NCBI GenBank assembly: GCA_028868875.1
Contig: JAGWTS010000015.1
Span: 1-32,900 of the forward strand
DNA length: 32,900 nt
DNA from: Burkholderiales bacterium
Lineage (GTDB): Bacteria; Pseudomonadota; Gammaproteobacteria; Burkholderiales; Burkholderiaceae_C
Direction: 5' to 3'
Positions within the stretch are counted from its first letter, which is position 1, and each line of letters begins with the position of its first letter. Under the pieces are notes generated by a model. It made no database searches. It saw nothing but the letters and a program-made list of their open reading frames with translations, and was not told the origin of the DNA. Shown here one piece after another: positions 19,201 through 27,608 of this stretch. Position numbers and translations under genes: made by a program.

Positions 19201-19830
19201 GAGCAGGCGCGGCTGCAGGCCGCGATCGCCCAGCGCGAGGTCCTGGTGCGCGAGGTCCACCACCGCATCAAGAACAACCTGCAAGGCGTGGCCGGCCTGC
19301 TGCAGCAGAACGCGGCGCGCCACCCCGAGCTCGCCGCCGTGCTTTCCGAGGCGGTGGGCCAGGTCCAGGCCATCGCCCAGGTCTACGGCCTGCAGGTGGG
19401 GGCGAGCGGGCCGCTGCGGCTGGTGCGCGTGATCGAGGCGATCGCGCAATCGGTGCAGCGCACCTTCGGCCGCTCGATCGTGTTCACGAACGGGCGCGAG
19501 GCGCTGCCCTTCGTCCTGCCCGAGGCCGAGGCGATCCCGGTGGCGCTCACCGTCAACGAACTGCTCACCAACGCCGTCAAGCATTCGGCGCCGGGCGACG
19601 TGGCCTGCAGCGTCCAGGCGCACGAAGCGGAGGTCGAGATCGAGATCCGCAACCCCGGTGCCCTGGCCGCCGGCTTCGACCTCGCACGGGTGCGCGGCGG
19701 CGTCTCCGGGCTCGGCCTCGTGCGCGCACTGCTGCCGCGGCGCAGCTCGTCGCTCGAGATCGGCCCGGACGGCGACGAGGTCGTCGCCCGCGTCACGCTG
19801 CGGGCGCCGAGCGTGCGCAGCGAGCCATAG
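16240..19830 (+). CDS. Soluble multi-PAS sensor histidine kinase (about 8 PAS repeats, HisKA_2/HWE-type H-box, HATPase_c)
   Basis: Repeated PAS signatures along about 900 aa; [22 protein letters not shown] (HisKA_2-type H-box); [16 protein letters not shown] (N-box). No TM segment seen. Start may be GTG 16240 or ATG 16183 (overlapping the HDOD gene). Confidence 0.87.
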   Translation: MAVSAPGPSLLASLLDDEADSLLWFDARARVGWCNASARRRLGASPGEGAGSLAATLGDAALHWLRDALGSDERRETLIHVDDGPVWRLALRPLEGGHSLRAALQLPQALPPPARASAAPSSALRRALAPLWESPLAALLQDAGFRILDANDAFLGLSGFARGAIVGRDPLEWMAPEDHAAVQATRALALHERDDSQPRHARVVDAEGRLRWFSFSSHNVAAAGQPPCWLTLIHDESAEWHAREQAERAQAELMRWFDLAHTGMLVYDDSGLIVRSNAAFEALIEQVPVLVDEAVPELQALLGWTDGALRADLVPGAPVLENQATVPLSGGRRRHLAARLAGWAADPGQRRVMAVVEDRSAEAERDLAQLEIDMLMDTASVGIATYDPARGWLKPGRAAPATGRAGGWGLQGIGRELVEPSSLPDYERLQRALRLGERLEVRYAVRHPELGARWLLTRVEPGAHGGARTSSVVTLDVTEQERAQRRNEQLLRELTTILDGSTAGIAYLRGAALVRCNRRFERMLGFAPGAAAGASIEEVFGRRTEGPAAVREVTEALAAGRPLEIELPVTEAGGRRVWYSLSVRRAEPAREEVEAVAVLTDISRLKAQQSELETVLRERELMFSLSDVGIAYLRGARIERANHAMARLTGYAAPELTTLDTAELYESARECVEFEAQIALGLRSIGRFSGERRLRRRDGSALWVQVAVRPADPEDVEAGVVCSFVDVDERRRARESLAVQAERTRAILNSVLVGIVTVSEQGIEWMNRSARRMFAGELADFVGEPISTVATPEPDHPLRRLDWQQRLAEGSAEAFECRLKARDGREFWVVGNAVATGHGDGPGQLTFALLDIERRRQAEVSIAQAQASLQRVIETAPLAIALFDARRRCVLQLNQMASTFFARPLDQVLGHNLADFCAPSKARALAEWLAAAADASEVQHHELREEAGERAEAPRVWDVRLVALAAAGGEVAQLLLVASDVTEQRAAEQARLQAAIAQREVLVREVHHRIKNNLQGVAGLLQQNAARHPELAAVLSEAVGQVQAIAQVYGLQVGASGPLRLVRVIEAIAQSVQRTFGRSIVFTNGREALPFVLPEAEAIPVALTVNELLTNAVKHSAPGDVACSVQAHEAEVEIEIRNPGALAAGFDLARVRGGVSGLGLVRALLPRRSSSLEIGPDGDEVVARVTLRAPSVRSEP

Positions 19831-19846
19831 CGGACAATCGCGGGCG

Positions 19847-20449
19847 ATGACATCCAAAGGCAAGATCCTGGTCGTCGACGACGACCGTCTCGTGCTCGCC
19901 ACGCTGGTGCACGGGCTGGCCGAGGCCGGCTACGAGGTGGTCGACGCCGACAACGGCGACGACGCGATCCTGCTCGCGCGCCAGCAGCGGCCCGAGCTGG
20001 CGCTGCTGGACATCCGCATGGAAGGCAAGAGCGGCTTCGACGTCGCCGAGTACCTGCGCGACGTCTGCCGCATCCCCTTCATGTTCCTGTCGGCGTTCTC
20101 GGACGCCGCGACGGTGGCCCAGGTCGAGGCGCTCGGCGCCGTGGCCTACATGGTCAAGCCGCTGGACGTGGGCCAGATCGTGCCCACGGTCGACGCCGCC
20201 TTCGCCCGCCTGCACGCCGGGGCCCCGGCCGCGGCGCCCGCCCTGGCGCCGGCATCGGCAGCGGCAGCGGCATCCGTGGCCCTGGGCGACCCGCTGCCGA
20301 TGGCCGTGGGCGTGCTGATGCACCGCCATTCGCTGACCCGCATCGCGGCGCTCGAGCGCCTGCGGCGGATGGCGGCCGAGCAAGGCGTGAGCGAGGCCGC
20401 CCAGGCCGAGCGCCTGCTCGCGGCGCTCGAAGAGCTGGCGCGCACCTGA
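19847..20449 (+). CDS. Response regulator with C-terminal ANTAR-like RNA-binding domain (putative antiterminator)
   Basis: REC: KILVVDDDRLVLATLVHGLAEAGYEVVDADNGDDAILLARQQRPELALLDIRMEGKSGFD...VKPLD; Ala/Pro linker; ANTAR-like PMAVGVLMHRHSLTRIAALERLRRMAAEQGVSEAAQAERLLAALEEL. Confidence 0.82.
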   Translation: MTSKGKILVVDDDRLVLATLVHGLAEAGYEVVDADNGDDAILLARQQRPELALLDIRMEGKSGFDVAEYLRDVCRIPFMFLSAFSDAATVAQVEALGAVAYMVKPLDVGQIVPTVDAAFARLHAGAPAAAPALAPASAAAAASVALGDPLPMAVGVLMHRHSLTRIAALERLRRMAAEQGVSEAAQAERLLAALEELART

Positions 20450-20466
20450 GCGCTGCGGCGCGTCAG
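20446..20466. terminator. Imperfect palindrome spanning the convergent stop codons of the ANTAR regulator and the RlmN-like gene
   Basis: CTGA-GCGC-(TGCG)-GCGC-g-TCAG: 8 paired positions with one bulge. No T-tract. Confidence 0.35.
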
Positions 20467-21530
20467 GCCGCGACGAGCGGAATGTGGCGCGCCCGCAGCT
20501 GGCCGCAGCCGGCGTCGACGTCCTGGCCCGCCGACTGGCGCAGCTTGGTGAGTACGCCGCGCTCGTTCAGGCTGCGCGCCATCGCGCGCGCGGCCTCGGG
20601 CCGGGGCCGCCGGTAGGGGCTGCCGTCGACCGGGTTGAAGGGGATGAGGTTCATCATCGCGTAGCGACCGCGCAGCAGGCGGGCGATGCCCTCGACCTCG
20701 TCGGGCCCGTCGTTGACGCCTTCGATCAGCGTCCATTGGTACTGGATCGGATAGCCGCTGGCGCGGGCATAGCGCTCGCCGGCCTCGACCAGGTCGGCCG
20801 GCTCGAAGCGCGGGGCGCGCGGCAGCAGTTCGGCGCGCAGCGCGGCCCGGGTCGTGTGCAGCGACAGCGCGAGCGCCGGCTTCACGCGCTCGCGCGGCAG
20901 GCGCTCGAACACGCGCTCGTCGCCGACGGTCGAGAACACCAGGTTCTTGTGGCCGATGGCCGCGGCGCTGCCGAGCAGGTCGATCGCCTCGAGCACGTTG
21001 TCCAGGTTGTGGGCGGGCTCGCCCATGCCCATGAACACGACCTTGTTCACAGCGCGGCGGCGGCGTGCTAGCACGACCTGGGCCACCATCTCGGCGCTGC
21101 CGAGCTGGCGCAGCAGGCCGTCGCGCCCGGTGCGGCAGAAGCGGCAGCCGACGGCGCAGCCCACCTGGCTCGAGATGCAGAGCCCGGCACGCGGCAGCAG
21201 CACGCTCTCGACCGTCTGGCCGTCGGCCAGCGCCACCAGCAGGCGCTCGGAGCCGTCGGCGCCGGGGTGCTGCGAAACGAGGCGGGCGAGGCCGTCGAGG
21301 CCGGCCTGCAGCGCCGGGATCTCGTGCCGCAAGGCCAGCGGCAGGAAGTCCTCGGCGCGATGGCGGCCGCCGTCCAGCGGCCGCGCCTGCAGCCATTGGC
21401 GCAGCAGCTGGGCTTCGTGCGCCGGGCCGGCGCCGAGGCCGCGCAGGCGCTCGCGCAAGGCGGCGAGTCCCGGCGCGGCCGCAGGGGGGCCCGGCGCGGG
21501 ATGCGCGCTCGCTGGCGGTCCGACGCTCAT
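20463..21530 (-). CDS. RlmN/Cfr-family radical SAM RNA methyltransferase paralogue
   Basis: LCISSQVGCAVGCRFCRTG (CX3CX2C), VVFMGMGEPAHNLDNVLEAI, FSTVG, MNLIPFNPVDGSPYRRP, GQDVDAGCGQLR. Divergent near the C-terminal RxRGxDIxAACGQL motif. Confidence 0.87.
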   Translation of the reverse strand: MSVGPPASAHPAPGPPAAAPGLAALRERLRGLGAGPAHEAQLLRQWLQARPLDGGRHRAEDFLPLALRHEIPALQAGLDGLARLVSQHPGADGSERLLVALADGQTVESVLLPRAGLCISSQVGCAVGCRFCRTGRDGLLRQLGSAEMVAQVVLARRRRAVNKVVFMGMGEPAHNLDNVLEAIDLLGSAAAIGHKNLVFSTVGDERVFERLPRERVKPALALSLHTTRAALRAELLPRAPRFEPADLVEAGERYARASGYPIQYQWTLIEGVNDGPDEVEGIARLLRGRYAMMNLIPFNPVDGSPYRRPRPEAARAMARSLNERGVLTKLRQSAGQDVDAGCGQLRARHIPLVAA

Positions 21531-23068
21531 TCGCGCAGCGTGAAGTGGAAGGCGGCGCCGCGCCCGGGCTCGGCGTCGGCCCAGACCTGGCCGCCGTGGC
21601 GGCGCACGATGCGCTGGACCGAGGCCAGGCCGACCCCGGTGCCCGGGAAATCGTTGGCGCTGTGCAGGCGCTGGAAGAGCCCGAACAGGCGCTCGGCGCC
21701 GCGCATGTCGAAGCCGGCGCCGTTGTCGCGCACGACGAAGGCGCGCCGCCCTTCGTGGAGTTCGGACTCGAAGACGATGTGCGTCTTCTTCGTGCGCGCG
21801 CTGTACTTCCAGGCGTTGCCGAGCAGGTTCTCGAGCACCAGGCGCAGCAGGGTCGGGTCGCCGTTGGCCTGCAGCCCGGGCTCGATCTCGATCTCGGCCA
21901 CGCGCTCGGGCGCGCCGCGGCGCAGTTCGTCGACGATGTAGGCCGCGAGCTGCGACAGGTTCACCGGCTGGCGCGCCAGCGGCTGCTGCGAGAGCTTGGC
22001 CAGCGTCAGCAAGGCGTCGATCATCAGGTTCATGCGCGCCGCCGCGCCCAGCACCCGGTCGAGATGGTCGTTGCCGACGCGGTCGAGCGCGCGCCCGTAG
22101 TCCTCCTTGAGGATGCGGGTGAAGCCCTCGACCACGCGCACCGGCGCGCGCAGGTCGTGCGAGACGGTGAAGCTGAACGAGGCGCTGTCGCCGGCCGCGG
22201 CCTCGGGGTCGGGCCCGGCGCGCTGCACCAGCAGCAAGGCCTCGCTCACCGGCGTGCTGAAGCGGCGCAGGCGCCATCCCTCGTGCTCGGCGCTGCCGCC
22301 CGGCCCGGACTCGGCCACCGCGATGCGCAGCGGCGCCGGCAGGCGCGCCTGCAGATCGGCCCAGCCGGGCTCGCCCTCGCCGCAGTCGAGCAGGCGCCGC
22401 GCCTCGGCGTTGGCGTGGCGCAGGCGCCAGCCCGCGGGGCTGCCGTCGCCGGCGAGCACCAGCACCGCGCCGTCGAGCGCCAGCAGCAGGGCCGCGAAGG
22501 CGGCCTGGTCGGCGGCGCGTGCGTCGTATTCGCCGGTCGGGCGCGCGCTGCCGCTGAAGCCGGCAAAGCCGCCGCGGTCGTCGGCGCGCGGCGCCGCGCG
22601 CAGCAGCCAGGGGCTGGCGTCGTCGCGGCGCAGCACGCGCAGGCCCGAGAACGCCTGCTGCGCATCCATCCGCGCGCGCAGGCCGGCGCCGTCCTGGCCA
22701 TCGTCGAAGCGCTGCCAGAGCGTGTCGGCGCCGCCGGCGCGCGCCCAGTCCGGCTCCGCGGCGCCGGCCGGCGGCAGCCATTGTTCGAGTTGGTGCGAGG
22801 CATCGGTGCGCCAGGCCCAGGTTTCGCGCAAGGTGGCCTGGGCTTCGCGTTCGCGCCGCGCCTCGCGGCGTGCGGCGTCGAGTTCACCGCGGCCCAGCAG
22901 GCGCCCGAGCGCGAAGGCCCCGGCCGCGACGAGCAGCAGGGCGACGGTGCCGAAAAGCCAGGCGCCCGTCGGGGCGCCGTTGTCGGTGCAGCCTGCGAAC
23001 GCCCCGAGGGCAAGCGCCAGCATCACGCCGACGCCGCGCCGTCGGCGCGGTGGGCAGGTTGCTTGCAT
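21527..23068 (-). CDS. Sensor histidine kinase (HisKA + HATPase_c) with two N-terminal hydrophobic segments
   Basis: MLALALGAFAGCTDNGAPTGAWLFGTVALLLVAAGAFALG; H-box SHDLRAPVRVVEGFTRILKEDYG; NLLGNAWKYS; FPGTGVGLASVQRIVRRHGGQVWADAEPGRGAAFHFTL. Confidence 0.87.
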   Translation of the reverse strand: MQATCPPRRRRGVGVMLALALGAFAGCTDNGAPTGAWLFGTVALLLVAAGAFALGRLLGRGELDAARREARREREAQATLRETWAWRTDASHQLEQWLPPAGAAEPDWARAGGADTLWQRFDDGQDGAGLRARMDAQQAFSGLRVLRRDDASPWLLRAAPRADDRGGFAGFSGSARPTGEYDARAADQAAFAALLLALDGAVLVLAGDGSPAGWRLRHANAEARRLLDCGEGEPGWADLQARLPAPLRIAVAESGPGGSAEHEGWRLRRFSTPVSEALLLVQRAGPDPEAAAGDSASFSFTVSHDLRAPVRVVEGFTRILKEDYGRALDRVGNDHLDRVLGAAARMNLMIDALLTLAKLSQQPLARQPVNLSQLAAYIVDELRRGAPERVAEIEIEPGLQANGDPTLLRLVLENLLGNAWKYSARTKKTHIVFESELHEGRRAFVVRDNGAGFDMRGAERLFGLFQRLHSANDFPGTGVGLASVQRIVRRHGGQVWADAEPGRGAAFHFTLRE

Positions 23069-23322
23069 GCGCCGGATTGTACGGAGCGCGCCGGGCGCCG
23101 AGCCGCTGCGCTCAAGTTGCGGCGGGCGGCGCCGAAACCGGCATCATCGGTGCCCCTTCTCCGACGCGGGCGCAGCCTCGAATTGCGAGTCCTTGCATGA
23201 CCGTCTCATCCCACCCCGGGGCTGCATCCGGCACGGCCGGGCTCCAATCCCCGCTTGACGCGGCCCGTGCCGCCCGCCATCCTGCCTGCCCGGCGTGCCG
23301 GTCGGACACGCCCAGGAAGACC

Positions 23323-23706
23323 ATGAACGTCCAGTCGAACCGCAATCCGGCCGTTTCAGATTCCGTGATCGACGAGCCCGTGCTGGCGCGGCTGCGCGCA
23401 CTCGACCCCGACGGCAGCCTGAAGGTCATCGAACGCGTGCTTCGGACCTACGAGACGTCGCTCACGGCGGCGCTCGAACAGGCGGCGCAGGCGCGCGCAC
23501 GCGACGACGCGCGCGCCCTCGGCGCGGTGGCGCACAAGCTCAAGTCCTCGTCGGCCAGCGTCGGCGCGCTCGCGCTCTCCGCCTGCTGCGCCGAGATCGA
23601 AAGCGCGGGCCGCGAAGGGCGGCTCGACGTCGCGGCCGCGGCGCTGCGTTTCATCGACGAGGCCGAACGGGCCCTGGCGGCGGTTCGGGCTATGCTGCGG
23701 GCTTGA
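23323..23706 (+). CDS. Hpt (histidine phosphotransfer) domain protein
   Basis: AHKLKSSSASVGALALSACCAEIE (Hpt active-site motif); ATG 23323 preceded by AGGAAGA. An in-frame ATG at 23197 is an alternative. Confidence 0.87.
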   Translation: MNVQSNRNPAVSDSVIDEPVLARLRALDPDGSLKVIERVLRTYETSLTAALEQAAQARARDDARALGAVAHKLKSSSASVGALALSACCAEIESAGREGRLDVAAAALRFIDEAERALAAVRAMLRA

Positions 23707-23717
23707 TTGCGCCTTCG

Positions 23718-25955
23718 ATGAACCTGTCGCTTCCGTTTTCCGACCTCGGCATCCCTGGCGAACCGCAGGTGTTGCTGGTCGACGACGACGAAGTCAACCT
23801 GCTGCTCACCGCGCTGGCGCTGCGCGAGCGCGGATTCCGCATCGCCGAGGCCACGAGCGGCGAGCGCGCGCTCGAGATGCTGGCCGAGCGCACGCCCGAC
23901 ATCATCGTGCTCGACGCGATGATGCCCGGCCTCGACGGCTTCGACACCTGCCGCGCCATCCGCGCCCAGTCCGCCTTCGAGACGATTCCGGTGCTGATGC
24001 TCACCGGCCTCGACGACGACGCCTCGATCACGCGCGCCTACCAGGCCGGCGCCACCGACTTCTTCGTCAAGGCCACCCAGTGGAGCCTGCTCACCGGGCG
24101 CCTGCACTACCTGCTGCGCGCCTCGCGCACCCGCATCGAGTTGGAGCGCAGCAAGGCCAAGCTCGCGCGCGCGCAAGACCTGGCGCGCATGGGCAGCTTC
24201 GACTGGCGCCGCGGCGAAGGCGGGCTCGTGCTCTCGCCCGAAGGCCTGCGCGTGTTCGGCCGCGGCCCGCACGAGCGCATCAGCCTGCGCGCGCTGCTGC
24301 GCATGGTGCCGCGCGACGAGCGCCGCGCCCTGCTGCGCCTGCTGCACGACTCGCTGCGCCAGAGCGCGGTGCTCGCCACCGACGTGCCGATCAACATCTT
24401 CGACGGCCGCCGCATCATCCACGTCGAGGCCGAGCCCGAGTTCAGCGAGCACGGCCACTCGGTCGGCTACACCGGCATCGTCCAGGACGTGACGGACCGG
24501 CGCATCGCCGAGGACAAGATCCGCCACCTCGCGAACTTCGACACCCTCACCGGGCTGCCGAACCGGCACCAGTTGATCTGGCGCGCCCAGCGCGCGCTCG
24601 AGCAGGCGCGCCGGCTGCAGCACCAGTTCGCGCTGCTGCTGATCGATCTCGACCGCTTCAAGGTCATCAACGACACCCTGGGACACTCCGCCGGCGACGA
24701 GCTGCTGATGGAAGTGGCGCGGCGATTGCGCGGCTGCGTGCGCCACAGCGACCAGGTCATGGAAGGCGCGCTCGAGTCCGCCGGCACGCGCAGCCACCGC
24801 ACGCTCGAGGCGGTGGGCCGGCTGGGCGGCGACGAGTTCGTGGCGCTCCTGCCCGAGGTCGCCGAGGATCGCGACGCCGAGCGCGTGGCCCAGCGCATCC
24901 TCGAGGTCATGCGCGAACCGATCTTCGTCGCCGGCCAGGAATGCTTCGTCACCGCGAGCGTGGGCGTCGCGATCTTTCCGCGCGACGGCGGCTCGGTCGC
25001 CGACCTGATGCGCAACTCCGACGTCGCGATGTACTCGGTCAAGTCGACCGGACGCAACGGCTCGGCGATCTACGGGCCGCAGCTCGCCGGGCGCGGGCGC
25101 GAGAAGCTCGAGCTCGAGACCGCGCTGCACAAGGCGATCGAGCGCGACGAGATCGTGCTGCACTACCAGCCCAAGATCGACGTGCGCTCGGCGCGCATGG
25201 TCGGCGCCGAGGCGCTGATGCGCTGGAACCGCGGCGGGCGCCTCGTGCCGCCGGCCGAGTTCATCCCGCTGGCCGAGGAGACGATGCTCATCGTGCCGCT
25301 CTCGGAATGGGCGCTGCGCGAGGCGGCGCGCCAGGCCAAGGCCTGGCAGCTCGAGTTCGGCTTCGCCGACTCCATCGCGGTGAACCTGCCGAGCTACCTG
25401 TTCACGCGCAGCGACCTCATCGAGACCATCCACCAGTGCGTCACCGCCCAGGGCGTGCCGCACCGCGTGATCCAGCTCGAGATCACCGAGGACAGCCTGA
25501 TGCAGGACCTGCAGGACGTGATCCCGTCGCTGCATCGCCTGAACGAGATCGGGGTCGAGATCGCGATCGACGACTTCGGCACCGGCTATTCCTCGCTCGC
25601 CTACCTGACGACGCTGCCGATCTCCGAGCTCAAGATCGACCGCAGCTTCGTGCGCGACCTCGGCATCACGCCGCAGAGCTCGGCCGTGGTCACGGCCATC
25701 ATCGCCCTGGCGCGCTCGCTCGGCCTGCGCGTCATCGCCGAAGGCGTCGAGACCCTGCGCCAGATGGACGTGCTGCACCGCCTGGGCTGCGGCCTGATGC
25801 AGGGCTACCTGTTCAGCCGCCCGATCCCGCCCGACGAACTCGGGCGCTGGCTCGGCGACACCATCCTGCCTCGCAAGGCGCCCTGGATCGGCAAGGCCAG
25901 CGAAATCGACTTCGGCGCCGACGCCTCGCGCACGGCCGGCGCCCGGCTGCGCTGA
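23718..25955 (+). CDS. REC-PAS-GGDEF-EAL composite c-di-GMP turnover protein
   Basis: REC (VLLVDDDEVNLLL...IIVLDAMMPGLDG...VLMLTG...FVK); GRLGGDEFVALLPE; VGAEALMRWNRGG; IDDFGTGYSSLAYLTTLPISELKIDRSFV; RVIAEGVET. Confidence 0.95.
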   Translation: MNLSLPFSDLGIPGEPQVLLVDDDEVNLLLTALALRERGFRIAEATSGERALEMLAERTPDIIVLDAMMPGLDGFDTCRAIRAQSAFETIPVLMLTGLDDDASITRAYQAGATDFFVKATQWSLLTGRLHYLLRASRTRIELERSKAKLARAQDLARMGSFDWRRGEGGLVLSPEGLRVFGRGPHERISLRALLRMVPRDERRALLRLLHDSLRQSAVLATDVPINIFDGRRIIHVEAEPEFSEHGHSVGYTGIVQDVTDRRIAEDKIRHLANFDTLTGLPNRHQLIWRAQRALEQARRLQHQFALLLIDLDRFKVINDTLGHSAGDELLMEVARRLRGCVRHSDQVMEGALESAGTRSHRTLEAVGRLGGDEFVALLPEVAEDRDAERVAQRILEVMREPIFVAGQECFVTASVGVAIFPRDGGSVADLMRNSDVAMYSVKSTGRNGSAIYGPQLAGRGREKLELETALHKAIERDEIVLHYQPKIDVRSARMVGAEALMRWNRGGRLVPPAEFIPLAEETMLIVPLSEWALREAARQAKAWQLEFGFADSIAVNLPSYLFTRSDLIETIHQCVTAQGVPHRVIQLEITEDSLMQDLQDVIPSLHRLNEIGVEIAIDDFGTGYSSLAYLTTLPISELKIDRSFVRDLGITPQSSAVVTAIIALARSLGLRVIAEGVETLRQMDVLHRLGCGLMQGYLFSRPIPPDELGRWLGDTILPRKAPWIGKASEIDFGADASRTAGARLR

Positions 25956-27592
25956 TGAACGCCCCCACCGTGCCTGCCGCGGCCCCGGCCCAGGTGGCCA
26001 AGGGCGCCTTGCGCCGCCTCGCGATGGCCAAGCAGGAGCCCACGCCCGAGAACTACGCCCGCGCCTATGCCGAGGAAGCGGGCCTGCCGGCGCCGCCGAC
26101 GGCGGGGTCCGACGCCAAGGCCCAGGGCCCCGTCTGGGCGCTGCTGATCGAGAAGCTGGCGCGCGGGCTCGAACGCGGCGGCCGCCAATGGACCGCGGGG
26201 CGCAAGAAGGAAAGCCTGCAGCGCGTGCTCGACGGCAGCCGCGGCGACCTCGGCCGCCTGCAGCAGCGGCTGCAGGCGCTGGTCACGGCCTGGGAGGCCG
26301 ACCATGCGCCGGCGGAGAACGCCGATGCGCCCGAGACCGAGGCTGCTGCGGCGGGCCCCGGCGCTGCGCCTGCCGCGGCCGTGGCGCCGCCCGAGAACTG
26401 GCGCCCGGTCGTCGCCGGCCTCGAGACCACGGTGCGCGCCGCGCTGCCGCCGGCCGAGCCGCGCGCGGCCGAACTCGCCGACCGTCTCGCCGCCCTCGCC
26501 GAGGCCCTCGCGCGCGAAGGTCCGAGCCCGCAGCGGCTGGCCGAGATCGACGACATCTGCGCCCGTGCGCGCCGCTTCTTCGCCCACCGCGAGCAGCTCG
26601 TCGACGAACTCGGCGCGCTCTGCCGCGAGCTCGGCCAGGGCCTGACCGAACTCGCCGAGGACGACAGCTGGGCGCATGGCCAGTGCGAGAACCTCGAGGC
26701 GCGCCTGGCCGGCGGTGTCAACGTGCGCAGCGTGCGCGCCGCGGGCGCCCTGCTCGCCGAGACGCGCGAGCGCCAGCAGCGCGTGCGCGGCGAACGCAAC
26801 GCGGCGCGCGACGCGCTCAAGACCCTGATCCAGCGCATGCTCGAAGAGCTGGGCGAACTCGGCGAACACACCGGGCGCTTCCACGACAGCGTCGGCCGCC
26901 ACGCGGACGCGATCGAGCACGCCGATTCGCTCGAAAGCCTGGCCGGCGTGGTGCGCGAGATGGTCGAGGAAAGCCGCGCCGTGCAAAGCCTGGTCGGCCA
27001 GAGCCAGCAGCGGCTGCAGGCCGAGCATGCGCGCGCCGCCGAGCTCGAGTCGCGCGTGCGCAACCTCGAAAGCGAGCTGCGCCGCCTCTCCGACGAGGTC
27101 TCCACCGACGCCCTGACCCAGGTCGCGAACCGGCGCGGCCTGGCCCAGGCCTTCGACGCCGAATGCGCGCGCATGGGGCGCGCCGCGGGCGAGGCGCCGA
27201 CGCTGGCGGTGGGCCTGATCGACATCGACAACTTCAAGAAGCTCAACGACACCCTGGGCCACGCCGCCGGCGACGTGGCCTTGAAGACGCTGGCCGGCGC
27301 GGTGCGCGAGCGGCTGCGCCCGGTGGACCACATCGCGCGCTTCGGCGGCGAGGAATTCGTCGTCCTCCTGCCCGACACCGCGATCGAGGAAGCCCAGCAG
27401 GCGCTGACGCGGCTGCAGCGCAGCCTGACCGAAGCCCTGTTTCTGCACGAGGGGCGCGAGGTCTTCGTCACCTTCTCGGCCGGCGTCACCGCCTGGCGCG
27501 CGGGCGAAGGCCTGGACCCGGCGCTCGAACGCGCCGACGAGGCGCTCTACGAAGCCAAGCGCACGGGCAAGAACCGCACCTGCAAGGCCTGA
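25955..27592 (+). CDS. GGDEF diguanylate cyclase with helical N-terminal region
   Basis: TGATG junction with previous gene; DALTQVANRRGL, LIDIDNFKKLNDTLGH, RPVDHIARFGGEEFVVLLPD (intact RxxD-x5-GGEEF), EALYEAKRTGKN. Confidence 0.94.
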   Translation: MNAPTVPAAAPAQVAKGALRRLAMAKQEPTPENYARAYAEEAGLPAPPTAGSDAKAQGPVWALLIEKLARGLERGGRQWTAGRKKESLQRVLDGSRGDLGRLQQRLQALVTAWEADHAPAENADAPETEAAAAGPGAAPAAAVAPPENWRPVVAGLETTVRAALPPAEPRAAELADRLAALAEALAREGPSPQRLAEIDDICARARRFFAHREQLVDELGALCRELGQGLTELAEDDSWAHGQCENLEARLAGGVNVRSVRAAGALLAETRERQQRVRGERNAARDALKTLIQRMLEELGELGEHTGRFHDSVGRHADAIEHADSLESLAGVVREMVEESRAVQSLVGQSQQRLQAEHARAAELESRVRNLESELRRLSDEVSTDALTQVANRRGLAQAFDAECARMGRAAGEAPTLAVGLIDIDNFKKLNDTLGHAAGDVALKTLAGAVRERLRPVDHIARFGGEEFVVLLPDTAIEEAQQALTRLQRSLTEALFLHEGREVFVTFSAGVTAWRAGEGLDPALERADEALYEAKRTGKNRTCKA

Positions 27593-27608
27593 CCGGCGGC
27601 CGGCGCGC

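Noticed and set aside
16177-19902. 1241-aa minus-strand ORF antisense to the multi-PAS kinase
   Set aside because: No recognisable domain, shadow-ORF composition; the plus strand encodes PAS/HisKA_2/HATPase motifs.
23448-25778. 776-aa minus-strand ORF antisense to Hpt/GGDEF-EAL
   Set aside because: Shadow ORF; composition and lack of domains compared with strong motifs on the plus strand.
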